Below are positions 45,698-59,399 of a DNA stretch of 64,000 bases, one piece after another (within the stretch, counting starts at the first letter, position 1; the number at the start of each line of letters is the position of its first letter). The position numbers and the translations under genes were made by a program. The stretch is from positions 8,687,501 to 8,751,500 of the forward strand of contig OX327703.1 in assembly GCA_946807835.1 (NCBI GenBank). The letters are read 5' to 3'. The stretch is from Ailanthus altissimus. Lineage: Eukaryota; Streptophyta; Magnoliopsida; Sapindales; Simaroubaceae. The notes beneath the pieces were generated by a model. The model was not told the origin of the DNA. It ran no database searches and saw nothing but the letters and a program-made list of their open reading frames with translations.

Positions 45698-48479
45698 TGA
45701 TAGGACCCGACCCGAGACCCTCTACTATAGATCCCAGCGGCCCTGCCGAGCACCCCGATGGAAGTTCCTCCGAACCTAACTGGGTATGTTAAGAAATTGC
45801 GCGAGGCGAACCCCTTTTTAATTCTTGTTACTACTAAGAAGGTCTAGTAATATACATGAAAATGACATCTTAATTTTAAAAACAAACGGACAGAGTTTCC
45901 CCAGTTTTTCAGAAAATCCATATAAAACTTGCAAAGAAATTTCACTTCTATTTTCAATACATCTCAATTCTACCATTTCGGACCTCCAGTCCTTTCCAAA
46001 TCAAATCCAACACAACTTAATTATTCATTTGAATCACAAATAAGCGTAATCATAAAAGTAAAAAGAACGATCATCATAAAATTGAAATCTCTTCTTCTCG
46101 GTTCAAAACATACATCCAAATATACATGCCTACAACTATTATGCATAAAGTAAAGGGTGCTATTTAGTACATTTACATGTACAAAAAAATGATCTTCGGA
46201 TTTGGCCCACTACTCGGCAATAGGAGAATCAGCAGCTTGCGTACCGAGACCTGCACCTGGAAAATGGGTTTAGAAAATATAAAACACAAAATGGGTGAGC
46301 TAAAGGAGCTCAGTGAGTGCAAATAAATTTCAATAAAATAACATCATGTATAGATAGCAAATTCTAAAGTTCATGCAGAAATCATGCTTCTAAAACTGAT
46401 GTAAAACTGTAAAACGGTTTCTAATATCATATGCTATTGAAATCTTGTCGAGCGGGTTTTATCTACATCTTTGAAAAACTATATTCAGAATCTGTATAAC
46501 ATAATAACTGTTGTGTGCATATAAATGCATAAATGCTATCGATAAATCAAAAACTAGTAAAATCCTCGCTCGACCATTTTCTTTCTAAACTGTACCAATG
46601 GTAACCCTAAAGCTCTATATCCACGCAGCGACTAAACTAGCACCGCACATGTGAGTAGGTCACGGGGCACCTCAACTAGCAGTACCCACAGTGACATCTC
46701 AAGACATCAAACTAGCTATGCAGCGGAATCCTACATCGCATGCATATAGCAAGACAATACCCCGTACACATAGAGCGACTCACATGACTCGACATCCCGA
46801 CTTCTCGGAGTTAGTGACACACCCCCAAGACTTGCCCATGTGCATGGGATATACCGCCCGGGTCTAATACAATCATTACCACTATAATCTGAGGGTACCA
46901 ATGGCCTTAAAAATGAATGCAGAAATTTTAAAACTGTTTCTCAATTCGAACATGTAAGGGCATGTCTATGAATATATATCAAGATCTTAAATCATGGTTA
47001 TGCATCGAAAGCTCATAAAACATGCATATTCATTATGCAAAAACATAATAAACGAAAAGTAAAGGAAATGGCAGATTTCCACTCACAACCGCTCCACGCT
47101 CAATTTCGCTTCCGATTTCTGCTCCCGTTATCGCTCTCAGTTATCTTCACCTACACGCCATAAATGACATTTAGAACCAAATCGAATGCTAGAATCTCAT
47201 TTAACTACTAAATGCCCTAATCGGCATACAAAGCCCAGATGTAAACTACTTTCCAATTTTTATTTACGGAGCCATTTAATCTAACCTATCTCACCATCCG
47301 GTGCCCTGAAAATTATTGAACGCCTTATAATCTTGGTTGGACATAATTGCCCTTCACCTTTCCAAAATGGATAATTGTGCCCCATTATCTTCATTTTTTA
47401 TTTTTCCATCAACATATACATTCAATTTACAATATGCACCATTTACACACAACAATTCATTCAAAACACCACTCAATCCCTAACTTCCCTAAAGTGGCAG
47501 AATTCCACCCTAGGTTCCAACACATTCCTTTTCTCAATTTCTTGTTCCAATTACAATAAAATCATGCCAATTTCATTCTAAAGCCCTAATTACAACCAAT
47601 TGAAATCTCTACAACAACATCACCAAAAACCCTAATTCTTACCTTCCCAATTTCTTCAAATTGATGACTCCTTCAAGCTCCAAACTAGAATTCAACTCAA
47701 TCTAAGCCAAGAATACACATAAGAACATCAATTTAAGCATTCTTGAAAGCTCACTTATCAAACTCATAAAATAATGCTTTTCTTACCTCTTTTTCTTGAA
47801 TTTCCACTAATTGAGGCTTTAATTGAGCTTAGGGATTGGTATGTAACCTTATTTTGGCTTGATTAATCATGAAAAATCATGAAAAAAAAACTTGAATAGT
47901 CACTGTAGCAACACCCCCCTTTGAAGCTCGAATTTCTCTCTTTTTTTGTCTAAGTGTTGGTTTCGATCTCTCTTCCAATTTCTACACACTTCTAACATAT
48001 ATAGTGCTCCCTCAATTGACCATTTTTCCCTTCAACTTACTTAAAACTTCTAATTTGCCATTAGTTCAAATGAAAAGATTTAATTGATTTCTTTATAACT
48101 ATCTAGTTAGAATAGTTAAAAGAACTAACTAGAGTTTCCAACTTGGCAATCCATGAGATTGTTTCTAATTGGTCATTTTCTTAATATATGGATTGTATTT
48201 CTCAATAAAGGCTTGTTCCATTCATAACCCTTAAATGGAAATTCATGTAGTAAATTAGGATTTCCTTTTCTAAGCCAATAGAGTAAAATTCCAAAAATAT
48301 TCTAGGGTCATCCGGCGCACCGATCGAGTGTGAAATTACCAAATTAGGTCTAATTTCTCTCACGTACACTATAAAGGGAATATTTCTAATAGGGTTAAAA
48401 TCGAGTAACCCTACGGAGTCTTATTTGCTCTATACTGAAATCTAGGCGCCAATACTACTAATAGGGATTGGATATTACA
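45698..48479 (-). repeat. Chromovirus solo LTR with perfect TSD aaaat (2782 bp)
   Basis: tgataggaccc...ggatattaca is flanked by aaaat at 45693-45697 and 48480-48484. No internal sequence remains. It is closely similar to the LTRs at 15006 and 18033. Confidence 0.95.
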
Positions 48480-49244
48480 AAAATGGTTATTTCACACTTT
48501 GATTATTTAATAGTTAAATAATTAAAATATCTCTCTTATTATATTTTATTATATAAATAATAATATTTTATTTTTGGGTGCCAAATAGTTGGCACTATTA
48601 TGTGATTACTTTATTATTATTATTATATATATTATATAATATATTTTATTAATATTATATTAATATTTTATTTTTTATATATAAATATATAAAGAGAAAG
48701 AGTGAATTGTTGTGTCGGTCATTTTGGCCTAGAAAGAAGAAGAAAGAAATGGAGAATAAGAAGAAATGAAAGAAAATGAGAAGAATAAGAAGAAGAAGAA
48801 AAGAAAAAAAGGGGAAAAAATGAAATTATTTCTTTTTTTCTATGCTTCCAATTGAAGCAATGGTAGATTACTTTAAATTCTCCATTTCTTATCCTTTTGG
48901 AGAAAATGATAAAAACACATGCCGCCCATTTTGGGGTTTAAGAGTTAAATCCAGTGCTGCGTATGGGGCTGCTGTTCTAGCTTACTAAGCCTACCGTGTT
49001 AGTGATTAGAACTACCCGCGAGTTGGTCTTCATGCAAACTCTAGAAAACAAATACATGTATAACGTTACACGTTGAGGTAAGTTCTCTACCCTATAAATA
49101 TATTAATGAGATTAATATATATTTATTTATTGTGTTTATTGCAAGTTTCACACTTCTGTCAGACTTAAATATGTATTTAATATGTATTTAGGCAATAGAC
49201 ACAATTGTACATGCATACACCTATATGTACTAGATCCTCCGTCA
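48480..49244 (+). repeat. Element F 3' LTR, second portion
   Basis: It resumes the copia LTR (atggttatttcacac...) and includes a TA/TTA microsatellite (48537-48690) and a GAA-rich purine tract (48725-48830). It ends at the gcatacacctatatg...gtca word near 49244, where element R integrase begins on the minus strand. Confidence 0.85.
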
Positions 49245-50640
49245 ATAGTTTAATATATAATCATTCTCAAGAAAAATGGCATTTGTTGATACAATCACTT
49301 TCTTTTCTTAAGGACTATAAAACAAACCTCCTTTTGTGCCTTAAGAGTAGCCTACAAATAGACAAATTTCTGTTCGCAGTTCTAACTTTCCAATCTTTCT
49401 TTTCAGCACATGTACCAGACACCTCCATCTGCAAAAATAGAGTAAACTAGGTTTACTACCATTCCACATCTCTAAGGGTGTACTTTGGATAGATTTGAAA
49501 GGTACTACATTCAAAATGTAGACCACAGTCTGTAGTGCATAACACCAAAATGAGGGCGACAATGAAGAGTAGCTCATCATAAACCTAACTATATCTAGCA
49601 AGGTTCTGTTTCTTCTTTCTACAACACCATTTTGCTGTGGTATTCCAGGTGCTGTGAGTTAGGATAAAATTCCATGCTTTAATAGGTAATCCTTGAACTC
49701 TGTATCAAGGTATTCACTACCTAGATCAGAACGAAGAGTCTTAAGTGTTTTACCTAATTGCTTTTCAGCTTCTGTTAAGAATTCTTTGAACTTTCAAAAA
49801 GTCTTAGATTTTCTTTACATTAGGTAAACATAACCATATCTTCAATACTCGTCAATAAGTGAGACAAAATAACCATATCTTGAATAGTCATCAATAAATG
49901 AGACAAAGTATTCATAATCGCCTCTTGCTTGTACATTTAATAGACCGCAAACGTCAATATGTACAAGTAGAAGTATTTCCTTGGCTCTTTCACCCTTAGC
50001 TGAAAAGGGTCTTTTAATAATTTTACCCTCTAGACAGGACTCACATATAGGAAGAGTACCGATGTTTTCCTCTCTTAAAGGACCATTCTTTACTAACCTG
50101 TTAATCCTATCCAAATTAATATGACTTAACCTAAGATGTCAAAGATACGTGTCATCATTAAGAGAAACCTTTTGCCTTTTAGTAGATTTAGGATATTCTA
50201 CTCTAAATAGTTCAGAATTGTTCAATGAGGGCTCATCGGGCCTTAAAACATAAATCCTATTTTTTAATTTTACATGACAAATATCTAAATCATTTCTACT
50301 AATAATAATCTCATTGTTATAAAAAAAACTATTAAACAATTGTTCATGAAACTTAAAAACAGAAATCAAATTCCTTCTAAATCTAGGAATAAAATAAACA
50401 TTATTTAAAATTAAAAAATTATTCTTAAAATTCAATCGAGCCACTCCCACTACTAAAGCTGAAACGACTACCCCATTGCCAACCCCATGCTAAAGTCCTC
50501 ATCAACGAGCTCCTTAGAAGAGCTTAGCATCTATAAGGAAGAATAAACATGATTAGTGGCTCCTGAATCAATTATCCAAAGAGAAGTTCATCCTCCACTA
50601 AATAGGCTTCTAAAACCAGTAAATCATATTTACCTTTGTT
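49245..50640 (-). pseudogene. Copia GAG-pre-integrase and integrase (element R)
   Basis: The minus strand from about 50450 encodes the protease-integrase linker (L-I-S-V-F-K-F-H-E-Q-L), the zinc region (S-H-I-N-L-D-R-I-N-R-L and C-E-S-C-L-E-G-K), and the first catalytic region (H-I-D-V-C-G-L and F-I-D-D-Y-S-R-Y-G-Y). After frameshifts comes the C-terminal part (M-L-D-I-V-R-F-M-M-S-Y, F-W-C-Y-A-L-Q-T-V-V-Y, E-I-C-L-F-V-G-Y). It stops at 49245 where element F is inserted. Its usual length is reduced by loss of the segment around 49600-49840. Confidence 0.85.
49833..49910 (-). repeat. 39 bp in-frame tandem duplication in integrase core
   Basis: Two adjacent 39 bp units (49833-49871 and 49872-49910) differ by a few bases and each encodes a 13-residue F-V-S-x-I-D-(D/E)-Y stretch next to the catalytic Asp. 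It keeps frame, but it duplicates an active-site strand and would be expected to inactivate the enzyme. Confidence 0.75.
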
Positions 50641-51476
50641 CTTTTCCTTCAACTCAGAAAGATGCTTTTTATAGTTCCTCTTCTAATACCCCTCGACTCT
50701 GCAATGTAAACACTTTCCTTTCTTTACTTTAAAGTCCTTCTTTTTGCTCTTACTACAGTTAAAGGCTTTCTTAGCCTTTCCTCCATAACCTGAACCACCA
50801 CTAGTGTTCTTCTTCTTTTTATTTTGCTTAAAGGAAAAGTGCTTAACTTCAGCACATTTTCCTCAGACTCTTTAGGCTTATCTAATATAGTCTTAAAAGT
50901 TTATAGTTTATTAAGTAGTTGAGTCATACTATATGAGAGGTTGTTCATAATATAATTTGTTTTGAACTGTGAAAATACTGGCGTAAGAGACTCCAGAATG
51001 ATGCTGACTTGAGTTTTATCACCTATAGTGGATCCATGGATCTCTGCTTGATGCACTAAATTGATCATGTTCAAAGTATGCTCACGCACCAGAACTCTTT
51101 TCTTCATTTTAGCATTCATGTAGCTACGAGTAGCTTCATTGCGGCTTTGTTCTGACTGCTAGCCAAACATCGCTTGGAGAGATTCCCATATCTCATGTGC
51201 AGTCTCCAAGTGCTCGTGCTTCATTCTAAGCATATCGCTAATGTTGGAAAGTATATAGCAGCGGACCTTATTATTGGCCTGTATCCATTTCTCATACTGC
51301 TTCCGTACATTACGATGAGCATTGGCTATAGGTTCTGGAGGACACTCCTCCATAAGTACGAACTTTTGGTCCTCACAGATCAATACAATATTCATATTGC
51401 TTTTTCATTTTACAAAGTTATCACTAGTCAATTTTTCATTTGCTAAGAGGGTTATGATAGGGTTTGTTCCAGACAT
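50641..51476 (-). pseudogene. gag: Copia gag (element R)
   Basis: The ATG is at 51476 on the minus strand (M-S-G-T-N-P-I-T-T-L-L-A-N-E-K-L). The same frame runs to 50901 with stops at the K-W-K position and before Q-S-E-Q-S. Capsid blocks seen are E-E-C-P-P-E-P, C-Y-I-L-S-N-I-S-D-M-L, I-W-E-S-L-Q-A-M-F and L-N-M-I-N-L-V-H-Q-A-E-I-H-G. A frameshifted Lys-rich tail follows with a damaged zinc knuckle near 50700. It forms the nucleocapsid of this copia family. Confidence 0.85.
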
Positions 51477-53441
51477 GATGCTGAAATAAAAAAAAAGCAA
51501 TTTTAAGAATACTTGAATAAATATTATAGTGATTTTCAGAATATCAAATATGATGCATGAGTGCATTTATTTAAACACATAAATTTATACTAATCCACGA
51601 TAGTTCAATTTAACAATTAATGTGCCACCGTAGGGTAGGTCACATTAAATTTAATTAAATTTGAGACTATCTCAAATTAATATAAAAATTTCAAAATATC
51701 TTATATTTTTATTTACCTATTAACTACCGTTTATTTCGATTAAGACATGATTAACCTCTTAATTATATTTTTGTGAGTGTAACCCATTATTTCAGATTAA
51801 GATGACTTAACTCAAAAATGCCACTTTAGGGTCGGTCAATTATGAAATACATCATTTAATCCTATCTCCAGAAAGTCAACTTTGTTATTGAAATAAGCGG
51901 ACACCCTCCATAGGGAGGACGAAATCAAGGCATCGCGAGGCGCCACCTATATCTCATTGTACTAATAATAGAGACCAGTGGGTTCATTGTTATGTACCAT
52001 TTGCCACTCACTATTTTTAACATGTGTTATTTATAATTTATAAAACATCTTATGTTTTATAACATCAATAAATTATTATATCTCATATAATAAATTACTA
52101 AGTATAGTTAATTAATCCTAATAAAGTCCAATCTTATTGGGCCTATGTTCATTAGTCTAACTATTTCTATTAAATAGGTCTAACAATTTAGGTGAACTTA
52201 GTTTTTCAATTACTGGATTAATTAATTATTTTTATAAATAATAAAATCAATAATTTTATTAATCATTTTTAAGTAATCCTAAATCAAACTATTTAATTTA
52301 GGTTACTTAGAATAATGTGAAATTACCAATTTAACTATTAAATCTAATTTTACATTATTTGATTAATTATACAAATTTTAAACATGCTAATCAATCCATT
52401 AATTTAATCTTATTAATTATAATATGCCATAATAAAAAAATATTTAAATTTTAATTATGGCATGTATGCATGTCATATTACAATAATATGAATGGGTACA
52501 AATGCATGATATATAATTATGCATTATTATGTTATAATTCATCACATAAATCAATAACATAAATTAATATTTAATAGAACTTTGGCCAAGTCCTTTAAGA
52601 TTTTAAATTACAACCCATAAAATAAGAGTAAATAGATTACATAAAAAATACAAGCACTTAGGCCTAGTTGCATGTGATCTTCTTAAGTCCATAAAAAATA
52701 CAGTCTTTTTTTTTTGTGTAATTTTATATGTATGGACTTAAAAACTTTTCTTAGACCCGTTGTATATTTTACAAGGTAATCTAACTCCTAAACATTTTTT
52801 TTATATAAAAATAATATGCATTTAAAGTCCAAACAATTTAAACTTTTAAAAAAAAATCTTTTTTATTTTTCGTCTGCAAAGGACGCCAACATTTGGCTCC
52901 CATGTCATGAACTTTGAACGGTGACAGTAAGCCACCAAATTATCTTGCCTTTCCTTTTTTTTTTTTAATGCTTCATTCGGTAAATAAAATAGAAAATTGC
53001 TCATGGCAACTTTTGCCTTTGACTTTTCTTTCTTTTCCTTTTTTTTATTACCGTCTTTCATTTTTTCTCCGTCTTTCATTTTTTTTCATCTTCTTCTACT
53101 TTTTTCTTCTCAAAACATATGTTTCAATTTCTTCTTCTTCCAGCGTCCAAATAGAAACATTAATAAAAAAAATTAAAAATATATATTTATATATTACAAA
53201 AAAAATTCTATATCCCTTTATGGGATTACATAATTTTGATCTAATCTAAAAAAAATACAAATAATTAAAATTAATCTTAGAGGACCATATATTTAATGAC
53301 CAAAGAATCCATACATAAAACAATCATTCATCACATAAATATTATAAAAATACAAATACCTACTCTTACATACATACCTATAAATCATGATTTAAATAAA
53401 ATAAATCATAACACAAAATTATATATTCAAGAAACCATTAT
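51477..53441 (-). other. Element R long untranslated leader
   Basis: About 1.96 kb lie between the primer-binding site and gag. The sequence is AT-rich with no supported frame. T-rich and A-rich runs at 52950-53110 give spurious low-complexity frames on both strands. An 11 bp inverted repeat (ttaagtccata at 52683, tatggacttaa at 52731) could form a stem. No other structure was recognised. Confidence 0.6.
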
Positions 53442-53451
53442 TCTGATACCA
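53442..53451 (-). promoter_or_regulatory. Element R primer-binding site (tRNA-Met type)
   Basis: The minus strand reads TGGTATCAGA next to the LTR end. It marks 53453-55161 as the 5' LTR of the minus-strand element. Confidence 0.85.
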
Positions 53452-53452
53452 G

Positions 53453-55161
53453 TTATGGGATGGTTATTATTATGACATTCATAACGCAGCGGAATAGGAA
53501 ACAAAATTTTTTAATCTTTGTTTTTATTAGATAAAAACAATTTTTATGTAAGGATCTTATGAATATATGAATTTAATATTAAAATAAATAAAAATTAACA
53601 AGAACATATCTTGAATTCACACCGAGTTTTCTTCCACCAAAGAATTTCAAACCAAGCCTCTTATTCTACAATAAAAGGAAAAGTGGGCTTCCAATTTTTC
53701 CTTCTCTCAAGAAAACAAAATATGTATCCTGCATTTTTTTCACGCATATGTCTTGTGTTTTATTTAGACTAGTCCTTTTATTTTAAAATAATAATTTAAT
53801 TAATAATATTTACTAATTAAATTATTATCTCTTAAAAGGAGACCTAATTCATGTAAACCACATAGAGTCCTATTCTTTGTAGTTAACGTATAATACTCAA
53901 TATTTGAGCATTATTAATCTTTTAATAAAAGAAAAACACTAAAATTAAAATTAAATCTTCTTGATAATTTCAAAACTTATCCTTAAGATTTTATTTATTT
54001 AATTTCTTAAATTAAATATTTAATTATATTTGGATAAGACCTTATCTATATTAATTAATTCTTAATTAATTTTATCCAAATATAAACTATATGTATTTGA
54101 AAACTATTTTCTGGACACAAACAATTTGTGTAATAATAAAATCATTTTTAAATATTCACTGTAATAACGAAAGAGGTGGTACTGGGAACCTATAGACCTA
54201 CAATTTCAAGCTCCAATAAATTTTGAATAATTAATTAAACTCTTTAATTAATTAATTCAATTTATTAATTCTGTATTATTCCACTAAAAACTTGGAATTG
54301 CACTATTAAAATTGTAAATGTAATTTACTCAGAAAACTTAGAACAGTCTATTGATTTAATCACTATATGCAATTTAACCCTCTATAGATGGTTCATAATT
54401 AGAGCTAAGTTAATTACCATTTTACCCCTCTAATTATTTCTTTATCCTTAAGTACTATTAATTCACCAATGAACAGTTAATTTGTAACATTATTACAAAT
54501 TAAGCGCTCTAACCATTCAATTTTAGAATTAACCCTTAAGAAAACATTCTTTCTAACTTTCATCTAGGAATGAATGGATTCCATATCTATAAATCATATT
54601 CCCAACTGTTTATCTCACAATGCCACCAAAATACAAATTTTTAGCCAATTCTTTAAACAAACCGTAGCAAGTATTTCAAATGATATAATGACACAAATAT
54701 GAGTTTATGATCATTCAAGATTAAGGTTAATCAGCATATAATCATCGGTTGAGGTTATTTGAATTCTTAATTAACAATGGTATTTTATATAAGAATTTAA
54801 ACTACGTCTAATCTAGTCCTATATAATCATATTATATATAGTGCCTCCACCATAATGTCAATACATTAGTAATCCGGATAAGATCACTACATTTTAAATG
54901 TTTTTGGACAGCACTAGTAATATTTAATTAAAGATTCCAAGCTTTGATTAATTTATTACGGAATTTTTCTGTTTATTATATATAACTTTAATCCTCTTGT
55001 GTATAACAATTATTTACTAAAGTTATGATTACATAAATAAACGAGAGATTTTTTTATATTTATATTAGAAAATTATGAACACTCATCAAGTATAAAATTG
55101 TAACTTTATTAATTTCATAAAAATAGTACAAGTACATGCTTTTAAGGCATTATCCCTAACT
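53453..55161 (-). repeat. Element R 5' LTR (~1.7 kb)
   Basis: The minus-strand start lies at 55161 (a-gttagggataatgcc, one base off the TGTTAGGG of its partner). The end lies near 53453. It aligns with 29013-30705 throughout. It is followed on the plus strand by the ggtga duplication at 55162. Confidence 0.9.
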
Positions 55162-55388
55162 GGTGATTACTAGAATTGTCAACAAGTTCATTTCATGTGG
55201 GCTCCAAAAATTTAATCCAAAAGCTTCAAAGGTGATATTTCTCAATTTTGTAATTAATTGTATATAAATATGTATTCATTGTATGATTTTTAATCTTCCA
55301 CAGCGCAAATATATGTATGAGATATGTATAATTTTGTATGATGAACATATCTCACATGCAATCATCGTAAAATAATCAACACCCGACA
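55162..55388 (+). repeat. C0 copia LTR, right portion
   Basis: It resumes the LTR interrupted at 29012 (ggtgattactagaattgtc, then cttccacagcgcaaatatat) and ends caacacccgaca at 55388. The two portions together cover the last ~1.3 kb of a copia LTR. Confidence 0.85.
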
Positions 55389-55390
55389 AT

Positions 55391-55402
55391 TGGTATCAAA
55401 GC
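55391..55402 (+). promoter_or_regulatory. C0 primer-binding site (tRNA-Met type)
   Basis: TGGTATCAAAGC lies two bases after the LTR end. It differs by one base from the usual TGGTATCAGAGC. It shows that the interrupted LTR is a 5' LTR. Confidence 0.88.
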
Positions 55403-56393
55403 ATTTTTGTGTTATTTTGGGTGTTTTTTAGTGTTGGCTATGTTGTAGGATAAGTTCCAAGGCTGTTGGGATGGATTTCAAGTGTTGAAAATGTAAATCG
55501 ATAAAAAACAGTATGTAGAATGCCACAGCACTCATGTCCAGTGCTGTAGTGTTCATATGAATACTAAGGCACTGGGTATATGGCACGCTAACGCTGGATG
55601 ATAGCTAGGGTGCTGGAAGTCTAGCGCCTCAGCACTGTAACGTTGTGGCATTGGCACTATAAAAAAAGAGTAATTTTTTTTATTTTGCAAGTGAGGGTTT
55701 TATGAGATGTATTAATAAGAGTTATTAGTTTGCATGATAAACCAAAGATTTGTTTTTTATTGGTAACCACAATGGGAGCCCTACTGGTGGAGGTTAGTTG
55801 TGCTTGCATAAAATGAATAATTGATTGAGAATAACCTTCTCATGTGATGAGAGCCTATATTTTAAATCTCTCTTAATCAGATTAAAATGTATTATATTAT
55901 ATGATAATATTTTAAATGGTTCATCTTTCAATATGATGTAAGACGGGTCACTATGATTTTTCTCAATATTACTTTAGCGTAAGGGATTTGATCGGTATGA
56001 CTTGGTCTAATGCCAGTAAAATATGAGATGAGTCAAATATAGGCGAACATATTATCGAATATTACTTTAGCGTAAGGTAGTATCAGTAACATATATTTGA
56101 ATATTGACAAGTTAATCTAAAATACACTTACAAAATATTGCTTTAGTGTGAGGCTGAAGTAAAATATCAATAGGGTCCACTTTCCGTTGTATAGTTTAAA
56201 ATTTTTTAAACTATCGTTATCTCGTTTGAGAGATTAAGTAAAGTAGTAGGAGGATATTTTTAGATTTAAAAATGTATAATAGTTATACCTATGATTTAAA
56301 GCGTTACTAATTAATGATTAGAAATGTTCAGCTATACTTCTACTAATTTGTCTTATAGAGATAAGATACTTGTCTTATAGAGATAAGATAAGT
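55403..56393 (+). other. C0 untranslated leader
   Basis: Non-coding. The first part (55510-55660) is full of loosely repeated gcactgtag / agcactg words. The second part matches the element F leader and holds three copies of the ttgctttagcgtgagg-type motif (about 55962-55984, 56056-56076 and 56131-56153). A 21 bp tandem duplication (tgtcttatagagataagata type) lies at 56350-56391, just before the gag ATG. Confidence 0.75.
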
Positions 56394-56616
56394 ATGAGCA
56401 ATTCGTTAGTACTCTTAATCAATACACACTAACTATAGGGTACCGAATAAAATATTTAAAACTTGCTTATGAATTTGAGAATATTTCTAGATTCAATAAT
56501 ATTCGATATTTCTAAACCACAAATAGAAAAAAGTCACAATGAAAAGTGTTTCCACCGTGATAAGGTTTGAAATAGTAAATATTACTATTTATAGCACCTT
56601 GACTTAAGAAAGATTG
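56394..56616 (+). pseudogene. gag: Copia gag remnant (C0)
   Basis: From ATG 56394 (M-S-N-S-L-V-L-L-I-N-T) the sequence parallels element F gag: an early stop, then L-M-N-L-R-I-F-L-D-S, then a decayed knuckle K-C-F-H-R-D-K-V. Most of the capsid is deleted. A chromovirus solo LTR cuts it at 56617. Confidence 0.65.
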
Positions 56617-59399
56617 TGACAGGACCCGCCCTGAGACTCTCTACTGTAGGTCCAAGCGGCCCTTCCGGGCACTTCGACGGAAGTTCCTCAGAATATAACT
56701 AGGCAAGTTGAGAAATTTTCACGAGGCGAATCTCTTTTTAGTTCTTGCTACTAATGAGAAAATCTTATAATATACATGAAAATAACATCATAATTTTAAA
56801 AAAAATGGGCAGAGTTTCCTCTGTTTTCAGAAAATCCATATAAAACATGCAAAGAAATTTCACTTCTATTTCAAACACTTCTCAATACTACTAATTCGGA
56901 TCTCCGGTCCTTTCCAAACCAAATCCAACACAACTCATAGTTTCATTTGAATCACAAAATGAGCATACTCATAAAAAGAAAAAACGATCATCGTAATATC
57001 GAAATCTCTTCTTGTTGGTTCAAAACATACATACAAATATACATGCCTACAACTACTTTGCATAAAATAAAGGGTGCTATTTAGCACATTTACATATACA
57101 AAAAAGATCTTCAGATTTGGCCCACTACTCGACAATAGGAGAATCAGTAATTTGCGTACCGAGACCTACACCTGGGAAGGGTTTAGAAAACATAAAACAC
57201 AAAACACAAAACGAGTGAGCTAAAGGAGCTCAGTGAGAGCAATTAAGATTTTAAATAAAATAACATTATGCATAGATAGCAAATTCTAAAGTACATGCAT
57301 AAATCATGCTTCTGAAACTGATGTAAAGCTGTAAAATAGTTTCTAATATCATATGATGATGAAATCTTGCCGAGCGGGTTTTATCTACATCTTTGGAAAG
57401 CAATATCTAAAATCTGTATAACATAATAACTACCGTATGTATATAAACGCATAAATGCTATCGATAAATCGAAAACTAGTAAAGTCCTCACTCGGCCATT
57501 TTCTTTCTAAACTGTACCAATGGTAACCCTAAAGCTCTATACTCACGTAGAGACTCAACTAGCACTGCATGCGTGAGTAGGTCATGGGGCACCTCAACTA
57601 GCAGCACCAAAGTGACATCTCAAGACATCTCACTGGCTATACAGTGGAATCCTACATCGCATACATATAGTGAGACAATACCCCATAAACATAGAGCAAC
57701 TCACATGACTCGACATTTCAACTTTCGAAGTTAGTGACACACCCCTAAGACTTGCCTATATGCACGGGATATACCCGCCAGGTCTAATACAATCACCATC
57801 ACTATAATCTGAGGGTACCAATGGCCTTTAAAATAAATGCAAAAATTTTAAAATGGTTTCTTAAACCGAACATGTAAATGCATACCTATGGATATATATC
57901 AAGATCATAAATCATGTTTATGCATTGAAAACTCATAAAACATATACTTTCATTATGAGAAAACATAATAAACGAAAATTAACAGAAAAAGCATATCTTT
58001 ACTCACAATCGGTCTGAGCTCAATTTCGCTCTGGATTTCTGCTCCCGTTACCGCTCTCGGTTTGCTTCACCTACGCGCCATAAAAGACATTTAGAACCAA
58101 ATCAAATGCTAGAATCTCATTTAACTACTAAACGCTCTAATCGGCATACAAAGCCCGGATGCATACTACTTCCCGATTTTTATTTACGGAGTCATTTAAT
58201 CTAATCTAACTCATTACCCTGCGCCCTGAAAATTATTAAATGCCTTATAACATGGTTGGACATAATTGCCCTTTACCTTTTCAAAATGGATAATTATGTC
58301 CTATTTTCTTCATTTTTGGTTTTTCCATCAACCATATACATTCAACATACATAATGCATTATTTACACACAACAACTCAATCAAAACACCACTCAATCCA
58401 TAACTTCCCTAAAGTGGCAGAATTTCACCCTATGTTCTAACACATTTCTTTTCTCAATTTCTTGTTCCAATTACATCAAAATCAAGCTAATTTCATTCTA
58501 ATTGCCTAATTACAACCAATTGAAGTCTCAACATTCAAATCACCCAAAACCCTAATTCTTACCTTGCCAATTTCTTCAAATTGATGACTCCTTCAAGCTC
58601 CACACTAGAATTCAACTCAATCTAAACCAATAATATACACAAGAACATCAATTGAAGCATTATTGAAAGCTCACTTATCAAAGTCATAAAACAATGCTTT
58701 TCTTACCTCTTTTTATTGAATTTCCACTAATGGAAACTTTAATTGAGCTTAGGGATTGGTATGTAACCTTATTTTGGCTTGATTAAGCATGAAAAATCAT
58801 GAAAAAAAAACTTGAAAGGTCACTGTAGCAGCACCACCCTTCAAGCTCGAATTTGCTCTCTTTTGCTCTAAGTGTTTGCTTTTTGATCACTTGAAAATTC
58901 TACACACTTCCAACATATATATAGTGCTCCCTCAATTGACCATGTTGCCCTTCAACTTAATTAAAATTACTAATTTTCCATTAGTTGAAAACTAATTATG
59001 TGATTAGTTCATTTGTAACTATCTAGTTAGAATAGTCCAAAGAACTAACTAGAATTTCCAACTTGGCAATCCAAGAGATTTCTTCTAATTGATCCATTCT
59101 CTAATATATGGATTATGTTTCTCAACAAAGGCTTGTTCCATACATTACCCTTAAATGGAAATTGATGTAGTAAATTAGAATTTCCTTTTCCAAGCCAATA
59201 GAGAAAATTTTCAAAAATATTCTAGGGTCGTCCGGCGCTTCGATCATGTGTGAAATTACCAAATTAGGTCTAATATCTCTCACGTGCACTATATAGAAAA
59301 TATTTCTAATAGGGTTAAAATTGAGTAACCTTACGGTGTTGTTTTTGCTCTATACCGAAATCTAGGCACCAATACTACTAATAGGGATTGGATATTACA
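56617..59399 (-). repeat. Chromovirus solo LTR with perfect TSD gattg (2783 bp)
   Basis: tgacaggacccgccc...ggatattaca is flanked by gattg at 56612-56616 and 59400-59404. The sequence is full length with no internal region. Confidence 0.95.

Larger units (their letters stand above)
31166..49244 (+). mobile_element. Copia element F, plus strand, 5' LTR lost, several nested inserts
   Basis: The leader (31166-32116) and gag (32117-32632) come first. They are interrupted by a reverse solo LTR (32633-41793), after which protease to RNase H continue (41794-44295). The 3' LTR (44296-49244) is itself interrupted by a chromovirus solo LTR. Gag to protease reads on across the solo LTR, which shows this is one element. 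The 5' LTR and primer site are absent. They seem to have been removed by the same deletion that took the RT of host element R. Confidence 0.8.
29013..55161 (-). mobile_element. Copia element R, minus strand, with ~18 kb of nested insertions
   Basis: The two LTRs of one family (29013-30705 and 53453-55161) are in the same orientation. The primer-binding site lies beside the right LTR and the polypurine tract beside the left LTR. Gag and integrase are on the right (49245-51476) and RNase H on the left (30717-31165). The span is interrupted at about 31165-49244 by element F and its own inserts. RT is missing. The ggtga duplication at both outer ends confirms it as one insertion. Confidence 0.85.

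Noticed and set aside
52846..53249. Lys-rich and Phe-rich open frames
   Set aside because: They derive from poly-T/poly-A runs in the element R leader.
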